The notes under the pieces: model-generated
Told to the model about the DNA's origin: nothing
The model's input: only the letters and a program-made list of their open reading frames with translations
Database searches by the model: none
Assembly: GCF_013870525.1 (NCBI RefSeq)
Contig: NZ_JACBXD010000013.1
Coordinates: forward strand, 62,001-126,000
Source: Amycolatopsis pittospori
GTDB lineage: Bacteria; Actinomycetota; Actinomycetes; Mycobacteriales; Pseudonocardiaceae
DNA length: 64,000 bases
Direction of reading: 5' to 3'
Translations under genes and position numbers: made by a program
Part shown: piece after piece, positions 16,425-24,537 of the stretch
Position numbering within the stretch: position 1 is the stretch's first letter
Layout of the letters: each line of letters opens with the position of its first letter

Positions 16425-16805
16425 TCAGGCGAGGACCTCGTGCAGGCAGAGGACGTTCCCCTCGCTGTCGCTGAACCAGGCCGCGCGTTCCTTCCCGAGG
16501 TCGGCGATATGCCCGACGGTCTTGATGCCGTCGGCCTCGAAGTCCTGGAAGCGCACGCCGCGGCCCTCCAGGGCCTGGACCTCCGCGGGCAGGTCGTCGA
16601 CCTCGAAACTCAGCGCGGTGCTCTCGCTTTGCGATCCGGAGGGCATCGGGCGCAGGCCGATGGCGCCCGCGCCCGCCTCGAAGTAGACGGTCCCGTCTTC
16701 GCCGGTGGAGGTCCGGCGCAGGCCCAGGGAGTCCGCGTAGAAGCGGCCGGCGCGTTCGGCGTCGGTCACCGGGAGCATCGTCGTGATCGTCGATTCGGTG
16801 AGCAT
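16425..16805 (-). CDS. VOC (glyoxalase/bleomycin resistance) family protein
   Basis: A 126-residue single VOC domain (MLPVTDAERAGRFYADSLGLRRTS, YFEAGAGAIGLRPMPSG, AWFSDSEGNVLCLHEV). The start at 16805 removes an upstream in-frame extension that would overlap the MarR gene on the same strand. Half-length VOC proteins usually dimerise to form metal-binding sites; substrate unknown. It lies 46 bp downstream of the MarR gene and may be cotranscribed with it. Confidence 0.8.
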   Translation of the reverse strand: MLTESTITTMLPVTDAERAGRFYADSLGLRRTSTGEDGTVYFEAGAGAIGLRPMPSGSQSESTALSFEVDDLPAEVQALEGRGVRFQDFEADGIKTVGHIADLGKERAAWFSDSEGNVLCLHEVLA

Positions 16806-16851
16806 CGTCAAAGCTTGCGCTTTCGGATAAGCACAGGCCAGAGCCGGTTTT

Positions 16852-17301
16852 TCAACCCTCGTTGACCGTGCGCAGGGTCCGCATGGCCTCCGCGAGCGCG
16901 TGCGCGTCGTCACCGAGCGGAGCCAAAACGATCCTCCGCAGGATCTCCGCGCAGGCCTCCCGCGCCTGGTTCGCGACGTCGAGGCCGTGCTCGGTGAGGG
17001 CGGCGAAGGTGACGCGCCGATCGTCCGGGCTGGGCACGCGGCAGATCAGGTCGGCGGCGACCAGTCTGTCCGCGACCTTGGTGAAACCGCCGCTGGACAA
17101 CGCCGCCTCGACGGCCAGTCGCGTCATCGGCATCCGGTGCTCCGGCGAGCGCACGAGCCGCAGAAGGATGTCGAACGACGCCGGCGCCAGGCCGAACCGG
17201 TCGGCGATCTCGCCCATCAGCTTGTTCTGCGTCGCCAGGTAGCCCTCGATCACCAGGCCCCACCAGGTGACCACTTCATCGTCGTTCGGTTCCGCTGTCA
17301 C
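16852..17301 (-). CDS. MarR family regulator (MhqR-like by context)
   Basis: A 149-residue winged-helix protein: helices around residues 20-50 (VIEGYLATQNKLMGEIADRFGL), recognition region MTRLAVEAALSSGGFTKVADRLVAADLICRV, and the MarR wing motif PSPDDRRVTFAALTEHG. GTG start at 17301. It is divergent from a ring-cleavage dioxygenase/esterase operon. The same arrangement occurs with MhqR and the quinone-responsive mhq genes of Bacillus, so a role sensing quinones or phenols is inferred from context. No clear redox Cys is present. Confidence 0.85.
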   Translation of the reverse strand: MTAEPNDDEVVTWWGLVIEGYLATQNKLMGEIADRFGLAPASFDILLRLVRSPEHRMPMTRLAVEAALSSGGFTKVADRLVAADLICRVPSPDDRRVTFAALTEHGLDVANQAREACAEILRRIVLAPLGDDAHALAEAMRTLRTVNEG

Positions 17302-17339
17302 GCGGGCGAGGGTACACCCCAAACTCTTTCTGGAATATA

Positions 17340-17353
17340 TCTTGCGCGCGAGA
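17340..17353. promoter_or_regulatory. candidate MarR operator
   Basis: TCTTGCGCGCGAGA is an almost perfect 14 bp palindrome (one mismatched pair) in the 99 bp gap between the divergent MarR and dioxygenase genes. It is the only notable dyad there. A strong ribosome site GAGGAGGGG precedes the dioxygenase ATG. Confidence 0.5.
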
Positions 17354-17400
17354 GGTTGTCGGGTTAGCTTGCTTTCACCGGCTCCCAGAGGAGGGGCACC

Positions 17401-18366
17401 ATGTCGATCAAGACTTCGGGCCTGCACCACGTCACCGCCATCGGTGGCGATCCCCAGCGCAACGCGGACTTCTACACCCGGGCCCTCGGCCTCCGGCTGG
17501 TGAAGACCACCGTGAACTTCGACGACCCCGGCACGTACCACCTCTACTACGGCGACCAGTCCGGCAAGCCCGGCTCCCTGATGACGTTCTTCCCGTGGAA
17601 GGACGCGCCCAAGGGGCGCCACGGCACCGGTCAGGCGACGACCACGTCGTTCTCCGTGCCTGAGACCTCCCTCGGTTGGTGGAAGCGGCATCTCGCTGAC
17701 AGCGGTGTCGAGACCGGTCAGATCCGCAACTCCGACGGCGAGGAGACGCTCACCTTCGCCGACCCGGACGGCCTGAAGCTCGCGCTCGTCGCGCATCCAC
17801 AGGGCGACCCGCGCGACCCGTGGGACACGAAACTCGTCCCCGCCGAGAACGCCATCCGCGGACTGCACTCCGTCACGCTTTCGGTGTCCAAAGAGGACGC
17901 GACCGCCGGGATGCTGACCGACGGGCTCGGCCTGACCTTCGAGCATCAGGACGGCAACCGCCTGCGGTTCTCCGCCGGTGAAGGCGGCCCCGGTGCCCTG
18001 GTCGACGTCCTGGTGACACCGGACGCGCCGCGCGGCCTCGTGGCGGCGGGCACCGTGCACCACGTCGCCTGGCGCGCGCCCGACGAGGAGACGCAGGCCG
18101 CCTGGCGTGACGAACTCATCGACGACGGTGTGAACGTGACGTCCATTTTGGACCGTCAGTACTTCCGCTCGATCTACTTCCGCGAGCCGGGTGGCACGCT
18201 GCTCGAAGTCGCGACCGACGAACCCGGGTTCGCGATCGACGAGCCGCTGCTGGAACTCGGCCGCGCGCTGAAACTGCCGCCGTGGCTGGAGCCGAAGCGT
18301 GAGGACATCGAGGCGATGCTGCCGAAGCTGGACCTCCCGAGCGAGAACAATCCGGAATCGCGATGA
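17401..18366 (+). CDS. ring-cleaving dioxygenase, VOC superfamily (MhqO-like)
   Basis: A 321-residue protein with two tandem VOC repeats. The N-terminal repeat starts SGLHHVTAIGGDPQRNADFYTRALGLRLVKTTVNFDDPGTYHLYYGD; the C-terminal half includes GTVHHVAWRAPDEE and GGTLLEVATDEPGFAID. The LHHVT/VHHVAW His residues and the C-terminal Glu are the expected metal ligands of an extradiol-type enzyme. It matches the MhqO/LinE-like hydroquinone dioxygenase group in length and pattern. Its stop overlaps the start of the next gene (ATGA), so the two are translationally coupled. Confidence 0.85.
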   Translation: MSIKTSGLHHVTAIGGDPQRNADFYTRALGLRLVKTTVNFDDPGTYHLYYGDQSGKPGSLMTFFPWKDAPKGRHGTGQATTTSFSVPETSLGWWKRHLADSGVETGQIRNSDGEETLTFADPDGLKLALVAHPQGDPRDPWDTKLVPAENAIRGLHSVTLSVSKEDATAGMLTDGLGLTFEHQDGNRLRFSAGEGGPGALVDVLVTPDAPRGLVAAGTVHHVAWRAPDEETQAAWRDELIDDGVNVTSILDRQYFRSIYFREPGGTLLEVATDEPGFAIDEPLLELGRALKLPPWLEPKREDIEAMLPKLDLPSENNPESR

Positions 18367-18974
18367 ACTCGCTGGATCACAAGTACGTGGAGGGATCACC
18401 GGACGCGCCGGTGCTGCTGCTCCTGCACGGAACCGGCGGTGGGCCGGACGATCTCGTCCCGCTCGCACGGGAACTGAGCCCGTCCTCGGCGTTGCTCGCG
18501 CCCGCCGGTCCGGTGTCCGAACACGGTGCGGCGCGGTGGTTCCGGCGGCTGGCCGAAGGTGTCTTCGACCACGAGGACGTCGTCTTCCGTGCGAACCAGC
18601 TTGCCGATTTCGTAGTGGCAGCACGAAAAGACTACGGAATCGAAGACAGGCGGCTCGTCGCGATCGGGTTCTCCAACGGCGCCAACATCGCCGCCGCGGT
18701 GACGCTGCTCCGTCCGGACGCCGTCCGCGAGGTCGCGCTGTTCGCGGCGATGTCGCCCGTTCCTTCGCCACCGCAACACGATTTGTCCGGTACGCGAGTG
18801 TTCCTGTCCAACGGGGAGCACGATCCGATGGCTCCGCTCGCGTCGGCCGAAGCCTTGGTCCGGGCCCTGCGCGAACGCTCCGCCGAGGTCGTCGCACACC
18901 GCCATCCGGGCGGACATACCGTGACAGGCAACGGTTTGGTCGCGGCCGCCGACTGGCTGGGGAGAGCAAAGTAG
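18363..18974 (+). CDS. alpha/beta hydrolase, phospholipase/carboxylesterase family (MhqD-like)
   Basis: A 203-residue esterase with LLLHGTGGGPDDLVPLARELSP, AARWFRRLAEGVFDHEDV, nucleophile motif GFSNGANIAAAV, acid in NGEHDPMAPL and His in HPGGHTVT. It matches the small phospholipase/carboxylesterases often paired with MhqO dioxygenases. The 4 nt ATGA overlap with the dioxygenase gene and the upstream MarR regulator support a quinone/phenol detoxification unit; the exact substrate is inferred. Confidence 0.85.
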   Translation: MNSLDHKYVEGSPDAPVLLLLHGTGGGPDDLVPLARELSPSSALLAPAGPVSEHGAARWFRRLAEGVFDHEDVVFRANQLADFVVAARKDYGIEDRRLVAIGFSNGANIAAAVTLLRPDAVREVALFAAMSPVPSPPQHDLSGTRVFLSNGEHDPMAPLASAEALVRALRERSAEVVAHRHPGGHTVTGNGLVAAADWLGRAK

Positions 18975-18993
18975 ACGAACGTACGATCGTCGG

Positions 18994-20142
18994 ATGACCA
19001 ACGGGGAACTAGTCCGCGCCCAGGCGCTGCTCGAATCCGTGCTCCTCGCGGACGGCCACAACGACCTGCCCTGGGAGTTGCGCGTCACGACCGGACCCGA
19101 TCCGGTCGAGGCCGTGGCGGGCACGGATCTCACCGTCGATCAGCCACATCTGCACACCGATTTCCCGAAGCTCGCCGCGGGCAGGCTCGGGATGCAGTTC
19201 TGGTCCGTCTACGTGCCTTGCCAGTTCGAGGGGCACAGTGCGGTCACGGCGGTCCTCGAACAGATCGAGATCGTGCACCAGATGGTCGAGCGGTACCCCG
19301 ACAGGCTGACCCTGGTGGACACCGCCGACGAGGCGGAAGCCGCGTTCCGCGACGGCAAGATCGCTTCCCTGCTGGGTGCCGAAGGCGGCCACAGCATCGC
19401 CGAATCCCTTGGGGTGCTCAGGATCCTGCGCCGCCTCGGCGTCCGCTACATGACGCTGACGCATAACTACAACACCACCTGGGCCGACTCCGGCACCGAC
19501 GAACCGGCACACGGCGGGCTCTCCGATTTCGGCCGCGACGTCGTCCGCGAGATGAACAAGATCGGCATGCTGGTCGACCTGTCGCATGTCGCGCCGAGCA
19601 CGATGCGCGCCGCGCTGGAGGTCAGTTCCGCGCCGGTGATCTTCAGTCACTCGTCGTGCGTCGCGGTCAACGACCACCCCCGCAACATCCCCGACGACGT
19701 CCTGGAAACCCTGGCCGCCAAGGACGGCGTCGCGATGGTGACGTTCGTGCCGGGCTTCATCTCGCCGAAGGTCGCGGAGTGGGACGACCGGCTGCGCCAG
19801 GACATGGACGCCGCCGGCCAGGACTACCGCAACCTCGATCTGCGCACGAAGTTCACCGCGGAGCGGGGCGGCCCGGAGAAGCCGAAGGCGACCATCGACG
19901 ACGTCGTCGCGCATATCGAGCACGCGCGTGACGTGGCCGGTGTCGACCACATCGGACTCGGCGGAGACTACGACGGTGTCGCGACGCTGCCCGAAGGCCT
20001 CGAGGACGTTTCGAAGTACCCGGTCCTCTTCGCCGCGCTCCTGGAACGCGGCTGGAGCGAAGAGGATTGCGCGAAGCTCGCCGGGAAGAACACCTTGCGC
20101 GTGCTTCGCGCGGCGGACGAGGTCACCCGTTCGGACGCTTGA
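18994..20142 (+). CDS. membrane dipeptidase (renal dipeptidase family, M19)
   Basis: A 382-residue metallopeptidase. The zinc-binding residues are visible in ADGHNDLPWELR (HxD), GAEGGHSI (bridging Glu), MLVDLSHVAPSTM, VIFSHSSCVAVNDHPRNIPDDVL and DHIGLGGDYDGV. It hydrolyses dipeptides, possibly including D-amino acid-containing ones. No signal peptide is seen at the chosen ATG, so it is probably cytoplasmic. It follows the esterase gene by 19 bp on the same strand and may be read from the same promoter. Confidence 0.93.
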   Translation: MTNGELVRAQALLESVLLADGHNDLPWELRVTTGPDPVEAVAGTDLTVDQPHLHTDFPKLAAGRLGMQFWSVYVPCQFEGHSAVTAVLEQIEIVHQMVERYPDRLTLVDTADEAEAAFRDGKIASLLGAEGGHSIAESLGVLRILRRLGVRYMTLTHNYNTTWADSGTDEPAHGGLSDFGRDVVREMNKIGMLVDLSHVAPSTMRAALEVSSAPVIFSHSSCVAVNDHPRNIPDDVLETLAAKDGVAMVTFVPGFISPKVAEWDDRLRQDMDAAGQDYRNLDLRTKFTAERGGPEKPKATIDDVVAHIEHARDVAGVDHIGLGGDYDGVATLPEGLEDVSKYPVLFAALLERGWSEEDCAKLAGKNTLRVLRAADEVTRSDA

Positions 20143-20180
20143 GAGCGCGATCAACCCCACTTCGGCGGACACTGTCCTGC

Positions 20181-20546
20181 ATGACGCAGCCGCAGGAGGG
20201 TGCCGCCGAGGTTCCGGTCGAGCCCGTCAAGCCGCCCGAAGCCGCTGGCGGCGCGCGCCACAGCGGCAAGTTCGACGCCGTCCCGAAGCTCAAACGCACC
20301 CGCGTGAGCGGGACCTGGATCGCCGTCATCGTGGCGCTGGTCGTGCTGGTGTTCCTGCTCGTGTTCATCCTGCAGAACCAGGACACCGCCACGGTGCACT
20401 TCCTGGGGATGTCCGGCAGCATGCCGCTGGCCGTCGCGATGCTGTTCTCCGTGATCGCCGGCGGCGCGCTGGTCGCGCTCGTCGGCGGCGCCCGGATCCT
20501 GCAGTTGCGCAAACAGGCCAAGAAGTCGCGCCACCTGCAGCGCTGA
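20181..20546 (+). CDS. LapA (DUF1049) family membrane protein
   Basis: A 121-residue protein with a basic/Pro-rich N-terminus, two membrane helices (about residues 48-70 and 82-105) and the DUF1049 signature FILQNQDTATVHFLGMSGSMPLAVAMLFSVIAGG between them. It ends in a basic helix (RILQLRKQAKKSRHLQR). The ATG at 20181 is chosen because the upstream in-frame extension overlaps the dipeptidase gene and is Arg-rich without similarity. Function in actinomycetes is unknown; homologues elsewhere act in lipopolysaccharide assembly. Confidence 0.85.
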   Translation: MTQPQEGAAEVPVEPVKPPEAAGGARHSGKFDAVPKLKRTRVSGTWIAVIVALVVLVFLLVFILQNQDTATVHFLGMSGSMPLAVAMLFSVIAGGALVALVGGARILQLRKQAKKSRHLQR

Positions 20547-20572
20547 GCGGCGATACGCGCGCAACGAGCGTG

Positions 20573-21415
20573 TCAGCCGCTACCTGATGTGATGATCGAC
20601 GTCATCCCGAGAAGGGTGGCGCAAACGTTTTCGTCCCCTTTCGCGGTCACCCTTTCCTTGTCCGCGGGGTTCCGGGTGCACAGCCGCCAGAAGGTGTCCG
20701 CGTCCGTCGTCACCGAAGCCAGCGGCGAGCGCGACGTCGGTGCGACGCCGTCGATCTCCCAGCCGTCGGCGGCGCGCTGAGCGGTCCATTTCCCGCCGCC
20801 CCGGCCGGTCACGGTGTAGACGACCTGCCTCCCGACGCGCGCTTCGACGTCGCGAAGGGTGTGCGGCAGCGCCCGCATGAAGGTGTCGACCACCGGCCCG
20901 CGGAACTCCGGCCCGTCGAGCGGCTTCGCGCCGACGGCCTCGCGGATCTGCTGCTGGTGCACCCAGAACTCGGTGTACTCGCGGGCGACGTCGAGCCAGA
21001 CGGGCGCCGGCTCGTCCCCGGCCCAGCTCACCGGTTCACCGAGGGCGTCGAGGTCGGCGCGGCCCCACATCTCGGCGATCTGCGCGGTGCTGTCCACCAG
21101 CATCGCGAACAGCACCTCGGGGGACAGCCGCCGGCACGCGACCACCCATTCGTCGTTGATCCGGTCGATGAACTTCGCGAACCGTTCGCCCTCGCGCGGC
21201 GCCGTCATCCGATAGTCGTCACGGTCCCGGGACAGCCTGCCGAGTTTGTCTCCCAGGATGTGGGCGGCGAGATCGTGCACCGTCCAGCCCGCGCAGACCG
21301 TCGGCGCGGCCCACTGCTCCGCGTCGAGCCCGGTCAGGACGTCCAGCAGGGCCTGCTCCTCGCGCGCGAACAGCGGGAGGACGTCGATCGGCGGACCCCA
21401 GCGCGTGAAGCTCAT
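20573..21415 (-). CDS. maleylpyruvate isomerase family (MDMPI, DinB-like) mycothiol-dependent enzyme
   Basis: About 280 residues. The N-terminal four-helix DinB-like domain has the metal-ligand pattern EEQALLDVLTGLDAEQWAAPTVCAGWTVHDLAAHILGDKLGRLSRDRDDY, with His residues positioned as in mycothiol-dependent maleylpyruvate isomerases. A C-terminal SCP2-like MDMPI_C region follows (WTAQRAADGWEIDG, TDADTFWRLCTRNPADKERV). Substrate unknown. An ATG at 21415 and one at 21457 are both possible; I prefer 21415. It is divergent from the Abi-alpha-like gene. Confidence 0.82.
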   Translation of the reverse strand: MSFTRWGPPIDVLPLFAREEQALLDVLTGLDAEQWAAPTVCAGWTVHDLAAHILGDKLGRLSRDRDDYRMTAPREGERFAKFIDRINDEWVVACRRLSPEVLFAMLVDSTAQIAEMWGRADLDALGEPVSWAGDEPAPVWLDVAREYTEFWVHQQQIREAVGAKPLDGPEFRGPVVDTFMRALPHTLRDVEARVGRQVVYTVTGRGGGKWTAQRAADGWEIDGVAPTSRSPLASVTTDADTFWRLCTRNPADKERVTAKGDENVCATLLGMTSIITSGSG

Positions 21416-21504
21416 ACCGACCATCCAAACACCCTCGTCGATCACAATTTCGGCCATTCGGCCTACTCGCAGGTAGCATCAGCGCGAACGTGAGGGGAGT
21501 GCCC

Positions 21505-22287
21505 GTGAGCAACGATCGACCCGCCGGTGACGACCTGGCCGCTTTCGCCAAACGCGCGGGGCAGCTGGCGGGCTGGGCCGCCCGTACGGGCTTCGAATTC
21601 ACCCGCAAACTCCCCGGCGTCGACATCGCCGAGCAGGTGATCAAGCAGGGTGAGCGACAGTTGCTGACCGAGCTGCGCCGACGTCTCGACGAGGTCGACG
21701 ACCCGTACCACGCCGCGCTGACGGCCGCGTCCGCGATGAACCGGCCCGACTCCAACGGCTCGCGCCCGATCGAGGCGACGATCACCCTCGTGCACACGCG
21801 CGCCCATCTCGAACCGCTTCGCGCCGCGATGGCGGAGCTGCTGAACCACTCCATCGGCTTCGGCCGCGAGCGGGCCCGCGAGTACCTCTACGCGATCATC
21901 CTGCGGCAGCTGACGCCGGACGAGGCCCGCATCCTTTCCGCGCTTTCGGACGGCTCGCCGTTCCCCGCCGTCGACGTCGCGGAGCGGACCAACCTCGGCG
22001 GCGCCGGACGGTTCGTGCTGCGCAACGCCTCCACCGTCGGCAAGGCGGCCGGGGTGTCGCTGCCGGACCAGGTGCCCGGCTACCTCACCCGGCTGATCGG
22101 GCTCGGCCTGGTCGAGCTGGACGAAGAGGTGCCGTCGCTGGAGACCCAGTACGAGATCCTGCTGACCGACGAGACCGTCCGTGAGGCGGAGAAGTCGGTC
22201 AAGCGGGCGAAATTCGTCAAGCGCACGGTCCATATCTCCCGGCTCGGCGCCCAGTTCTGGCAGGCCTGCGACCCGAGCATCGGCTGA
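21505..22287 (+). CDS. Abi-alpha-like (DUF4393) protein
   Basis: A 260-residue soluble protein. Residues 1-60 are a helical N-terminus (DLAAFAKRAGQLAGWAARTGFEFTRKLPG), followed by a helical core (HLEPLRAAMAELLNHSIGFGRERAREYLYAIILRQLTPDEARILSALSDG) and a winged-helix-like C-terminal part (PGYLTRLIGLGLVELDEEVPSLETQYEILLTDETVREA). This pattern fits the Abi-alpha/DUF4393 family, named after phage abortive-infection proteins, but defence activity is unproven for such chromosomal copies. GAGGGGAG lies 6 nt before the GTG. The next gene (DUF445) starts 7 bp downstream, so they are an operon. Confidence 0.65.
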   Translation: MSNDRPAGDDLAAFAKRAGQLAGWAARTGFEFTRKLPGVDIAEQVIKQGERQLLTELRRRLDEVDDPYHAALTAASAMNRPDSNGSRPIEATITLVHTRAHLEPLRAAMAELLNHSIGFGRERAREYLYAIILRQLTPDEARILSALSDGSPFPAVDVAERTNLGGAGRFVLRNASTVGKAAGVSLPDQVPGYLTRLIGLGLVELDEEVPSLETQYEILLTDETVREAEKSVKRAKFVKRTVHISRLGAQFWQACDPSIG

Positions 22288-22294
22288 ACCCGCC

Positions 22295-23539
22295 ATGGGC
22301 GCGTTCCTCGACGGGATCCTCGCGGATTTCGCCCGCCATTGGCCGATCTACGTCTCCATCCCGGTCGTCGCCGCGCTGATCGGGTACACCACCAAACTCG
22401 TCGCGATCCGGATGATGTTCCAGCCGGTCGAGTTCATCGGCATCAAACCGTTCCTCGGCTGGCAGGGCATCGTGCCCAAACGCGCCGCGCGGATGGCGAG
22501 CATCGCCTGCGACACGATGACCGAGCAGCTGATCAAACCGGCGGAGGTCGTCGCCCGGCTCGATCCGCAGAGAATCGCGCGGGAGATCGAAAAGCCGCTC
22601 CAGGCCGCCGTCGAGGAGATCGTTCGCGACGTCGCCGCGCACTACCAGCCGGGGCTGTGGGAATCGCTGCCGGTGGGGATGCAGCGGCTGGTGATCCAGC
22701 GCGTCCAGGCCGAGACACCGAAGATGGTCGCGGCCGTCCTCGAACTGATCAAGTCCGATGTGGACAGTGTGTTCGACCTCAAGGGCATGGTGGTCACCGC
22801 CCTGGTCAAGGACAAACGGCTGCTGAACCGGATCTTCCAGGAAGCGGGCGACAAGGAGTTCAAGTTCATCGCCCGCTCCGGCATCTTCTTCGGCGGGATC
22901 ATCGGCGTCATCCAGATGATCGCGTGGATCCTGTTCAAGTTCCCGCTGATCATGCCGCTGTTCGGGCTCTTCACCGGCTGGTTCACCGACTGGCTGGCGC
23001 TGCGGATGATCTTCTACCCGATCGAAGAACGCCGGTACTTCGGTGTGCGCTGGCAGGGTCTGTTCCTGAAGCGGCGCGGCGAGGTCGCGGAGGCGTACGG
23101 CGCGCTGATCGCGAAGGAGATCATCACCCCGCACAACGTGATCGAGGCGGTGCTGCACGGGCCGCTGTCCGATCGGGTCCTCGGCCTGATCCAACGTCAG
23201 CTCGACGAACAACTCGGACGGCGCATCGGGGCGGGGAAACCGCTGGTCGTGTTCGCCGTCGGCAGCAGGCGATACCAGGACATGAAGCTGAACATCGCCG
23301 AGAAGATCATGGACAAGCTGCCGGAGACCATGCGGTACATCGAGGACTACGCGAACGACGCGATGGACATCCGGAACGTGCTCGTGAGCAAGATGAAGGA
23401 ACTATCGCCGCGTGAGTTCGAAGGTCTGCTGCGGCCGGCGTTCCAGCAGGACGAATGGATCCTGATCGCGACCGGCGCCGTCCTCGGCTTCGCCGTCGGT
23501 GAGGCCCAAGTACTCCTGCTGGAACACTTCGCCGCCTGA
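22295..23539 (+). CDS. DUF445 family membrane protein
   Basis: A 414-residue protein with a membrane helix near each end and two more in the middle. The N-terminal block HWPIYVSIPVVAALIGYTTKLVAIRMMFQPVEFIGI..LGWQGIVPKRAARMA is repeated in the second half as PLFGLFTGWFTDWLALRMIFYPIEERRYFGVRWQGLFLKRRGEVAEAYG, the internal duplication of DUF445 (YheB-like) proteins. A C-terminal helix ends AVLGFAVGEAQVLLLEHF. Function unknown. It follows the Abi-alpha-like gene by 7 bp, and the pairing may be informative. Confidence 0.85.
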   Translation: MGAFLDGILADFARHWPIYVSIPVVAALIGYTTKLVAIRMMFQPVEFIGIKPFLGWQGIVPKRAARMASIACDTMTEQLIKPAEVVARLDPQRIAREIEKPLQAAVEEIVRDVAAHYQPGLWESLPVGMQRLVIQRVQAETPKMVAAVLELIKSDVDSVFDLKGMVVTALVKDKRLLNRIFQEAGDKEFKFIARSGIFFGGIIGVIQMIAWILFKFPLIMPLFGLFTGWFTDWLALRMIFYPIEERRYFGVRWQGLFLKRRGEVAEAYGALIAKEIITPHNVIEAVLHGPLSDRVLGLIQRQLDEQLGRRIGAGKPLVVFAVGSRRYQDMKLNIAEKIMDKLPETMRYIEDYANDAMDIRNVLVSKMKELSPREFEGLLRPAFQQDEWILIATGAVLGFAVGEAQVLLLEHFAA

Positions 23540-23565
23540 GGCTCCTTGGAATCGACCGGAGGACG

Positions 23566-23904
23566 TCAGAAGCCGCCGAGGCTGAGAGCACCCCGCGGTA
23601 CGAAGTACCGGCCCTCGTTGAGCCCGACGAGGTGGTTGGGCCCGGTGCAGTCCGGACCTTCCCAGGCCCGCTGGTAGTACATCGACCAGTTCTGGATCTC
23701 GTAGTAGAAGATCGTGTTCTGACAGCTCCCGGACGAGACAGGCGTCCTCAACCAGAGCTTGCCGTTGATGTCCCAAAGACAGACCAAGCCGTCCTCCGGG
23801 TTGCATCCGGCTTCGGGGCTCGCCGACGCGGCCGGAGTGAACAGGGTGATGACCGCGACCGCGCCTGCGGCCGCCACTGCGGAAAGCCGTCGGAATTTCG
23901 TCAT
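23566..23904 (-). CDS. small secreted cysteine-containing protein (peptidase inhibitor I36-like)
   Basis: A 112-residue protein with a Sec signal peptide (basic MTKFRR, hydrophobic core AVAAAGAVAVITLF, cleavage near ASA-SP), giving a mature domain of about 85 residues. The mature part has four Cys (GCNPEDGLVCLWDINGKLW, SGSCQN, GPDCTG) and aromatic residues spaced as in the actinobacterial I36/beta-gamma-crystallin-like family. The I36 link is tentative. It is divergent from the patatin-like gene. Confidence 0.65.
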   Translation of the reverse strand: MTKFRRLSAVAAAGAVAVITLFTPAASASPEAGCNPEDGLVCLWDINGKLWLRTPVSSGSCQNTIFYYEIQNWSMYYQRAWEGPDCTGPNHLVGLNEGRYFVPRGALSLGGF

Positions 23905-24066
23905 GAGCAGATCTTCAGTTCGGTGTGCTCGGCCGTCCAGCCCTTTCAGGTGGCGCTGAATCCGTGCGGTCATCCCGAGAGGACGCACCAACGGCGGTAC
24001 AACCACTGAGCCGTCCGGTCTAAAGTGCACGTGCTCGATCGTGCACAAGCCTTGGGGAGGGCGCAC

Positions 24067-24537
24067 ATGGCCGACGCGGGGAGTCCGTGGCCGCAGGAGA
24101 TCCGGCTGGCGATGACCATGGTGGGCGGGGCGAGTCTCGCGGTCTGGATGGGCGGGGTCGCCACCGAGACGTCGCATCTGCTTCAGGCTTCGAGAACACC
24201 GGATGCCGAGGGGCCGTACCGGGCTTTGCTCGATCTGCTCAACGTCACGGTTTCGCTCGACGTGCTCACCGGCACGAGCGCGGGCGGCATCAACGCGGCG
24301 TGTCTCGGCCTGGCCGAGGCGTTCCGGTCGAGTCCGCAGGTGCTGCGCGACACGTGGATCAGCACGGGATCGCTCGACAATCTCATCCGCGACCCCGGGG
24401 AGAAGGGGCCGAGATCGCTGTTGAACGGCGACAAGGTACTGCTGGGGGATCTCAAGGACGCGCTGCACCGGATCACCGACAAGGCCACGGTGAACCCGAC
24501 TGTCCCGACATCACCGTGCTGCTCACCGGCACGATGA
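24067..24537 (+). CDS. patatin-like phospholipase, N-terminal part (gene broken by a frame change)
   Basis: 156 residues with the patatin N-terminus: EIRLAMTMVGGASLAVWMGGVATE (oxyanion-hole region) and the nucleophile elbow GTSAGGINA. Sensible coding continues to about ITDKATVNP near 24495. Beyond that the frame runs into an unrelated tail and TGA, while the patatin sequence resumes one frame back (CPDITVLLTGTM). The catalytic Asp of the family is in the second part. The stop overlaps an in-frame ATG of the second part (ATGA at 24534-24537). Possible explanations are a 1 nt deletion, a sequencing error, or a genuine split gene. Confidence 0.75.
   Translation: MADAGSPWPQEIRLAMTMVGGASLAVWMGGVATETSHLLQASRTPDAEGPYRALLDLLNVTVSLDVLTGTSAGGINAACLGLAEAFRSSPQVLRDTWISTGSLDNLIRDPGEKGPRSLLNGDKVLLGDLKDALHRITDKATVNPTVPTSPCCSPAR

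Noticed and set aside
17302..18969. Long minus-strand extension of the MarR frame
   Set aside because: It lies antisense to the dioxygenase and esterase genes; the MarR domain begins at the GTG 17301.
24430..24510. Programmed -1 frameshift in the patatin-like gene
   Set aside because: A five-G run (about 24444) exists but is not a standard heptamer and lies before sensible coding sequence ends; no downstream stimulatory stem was evident. A deletion or sequencing error is more economical.
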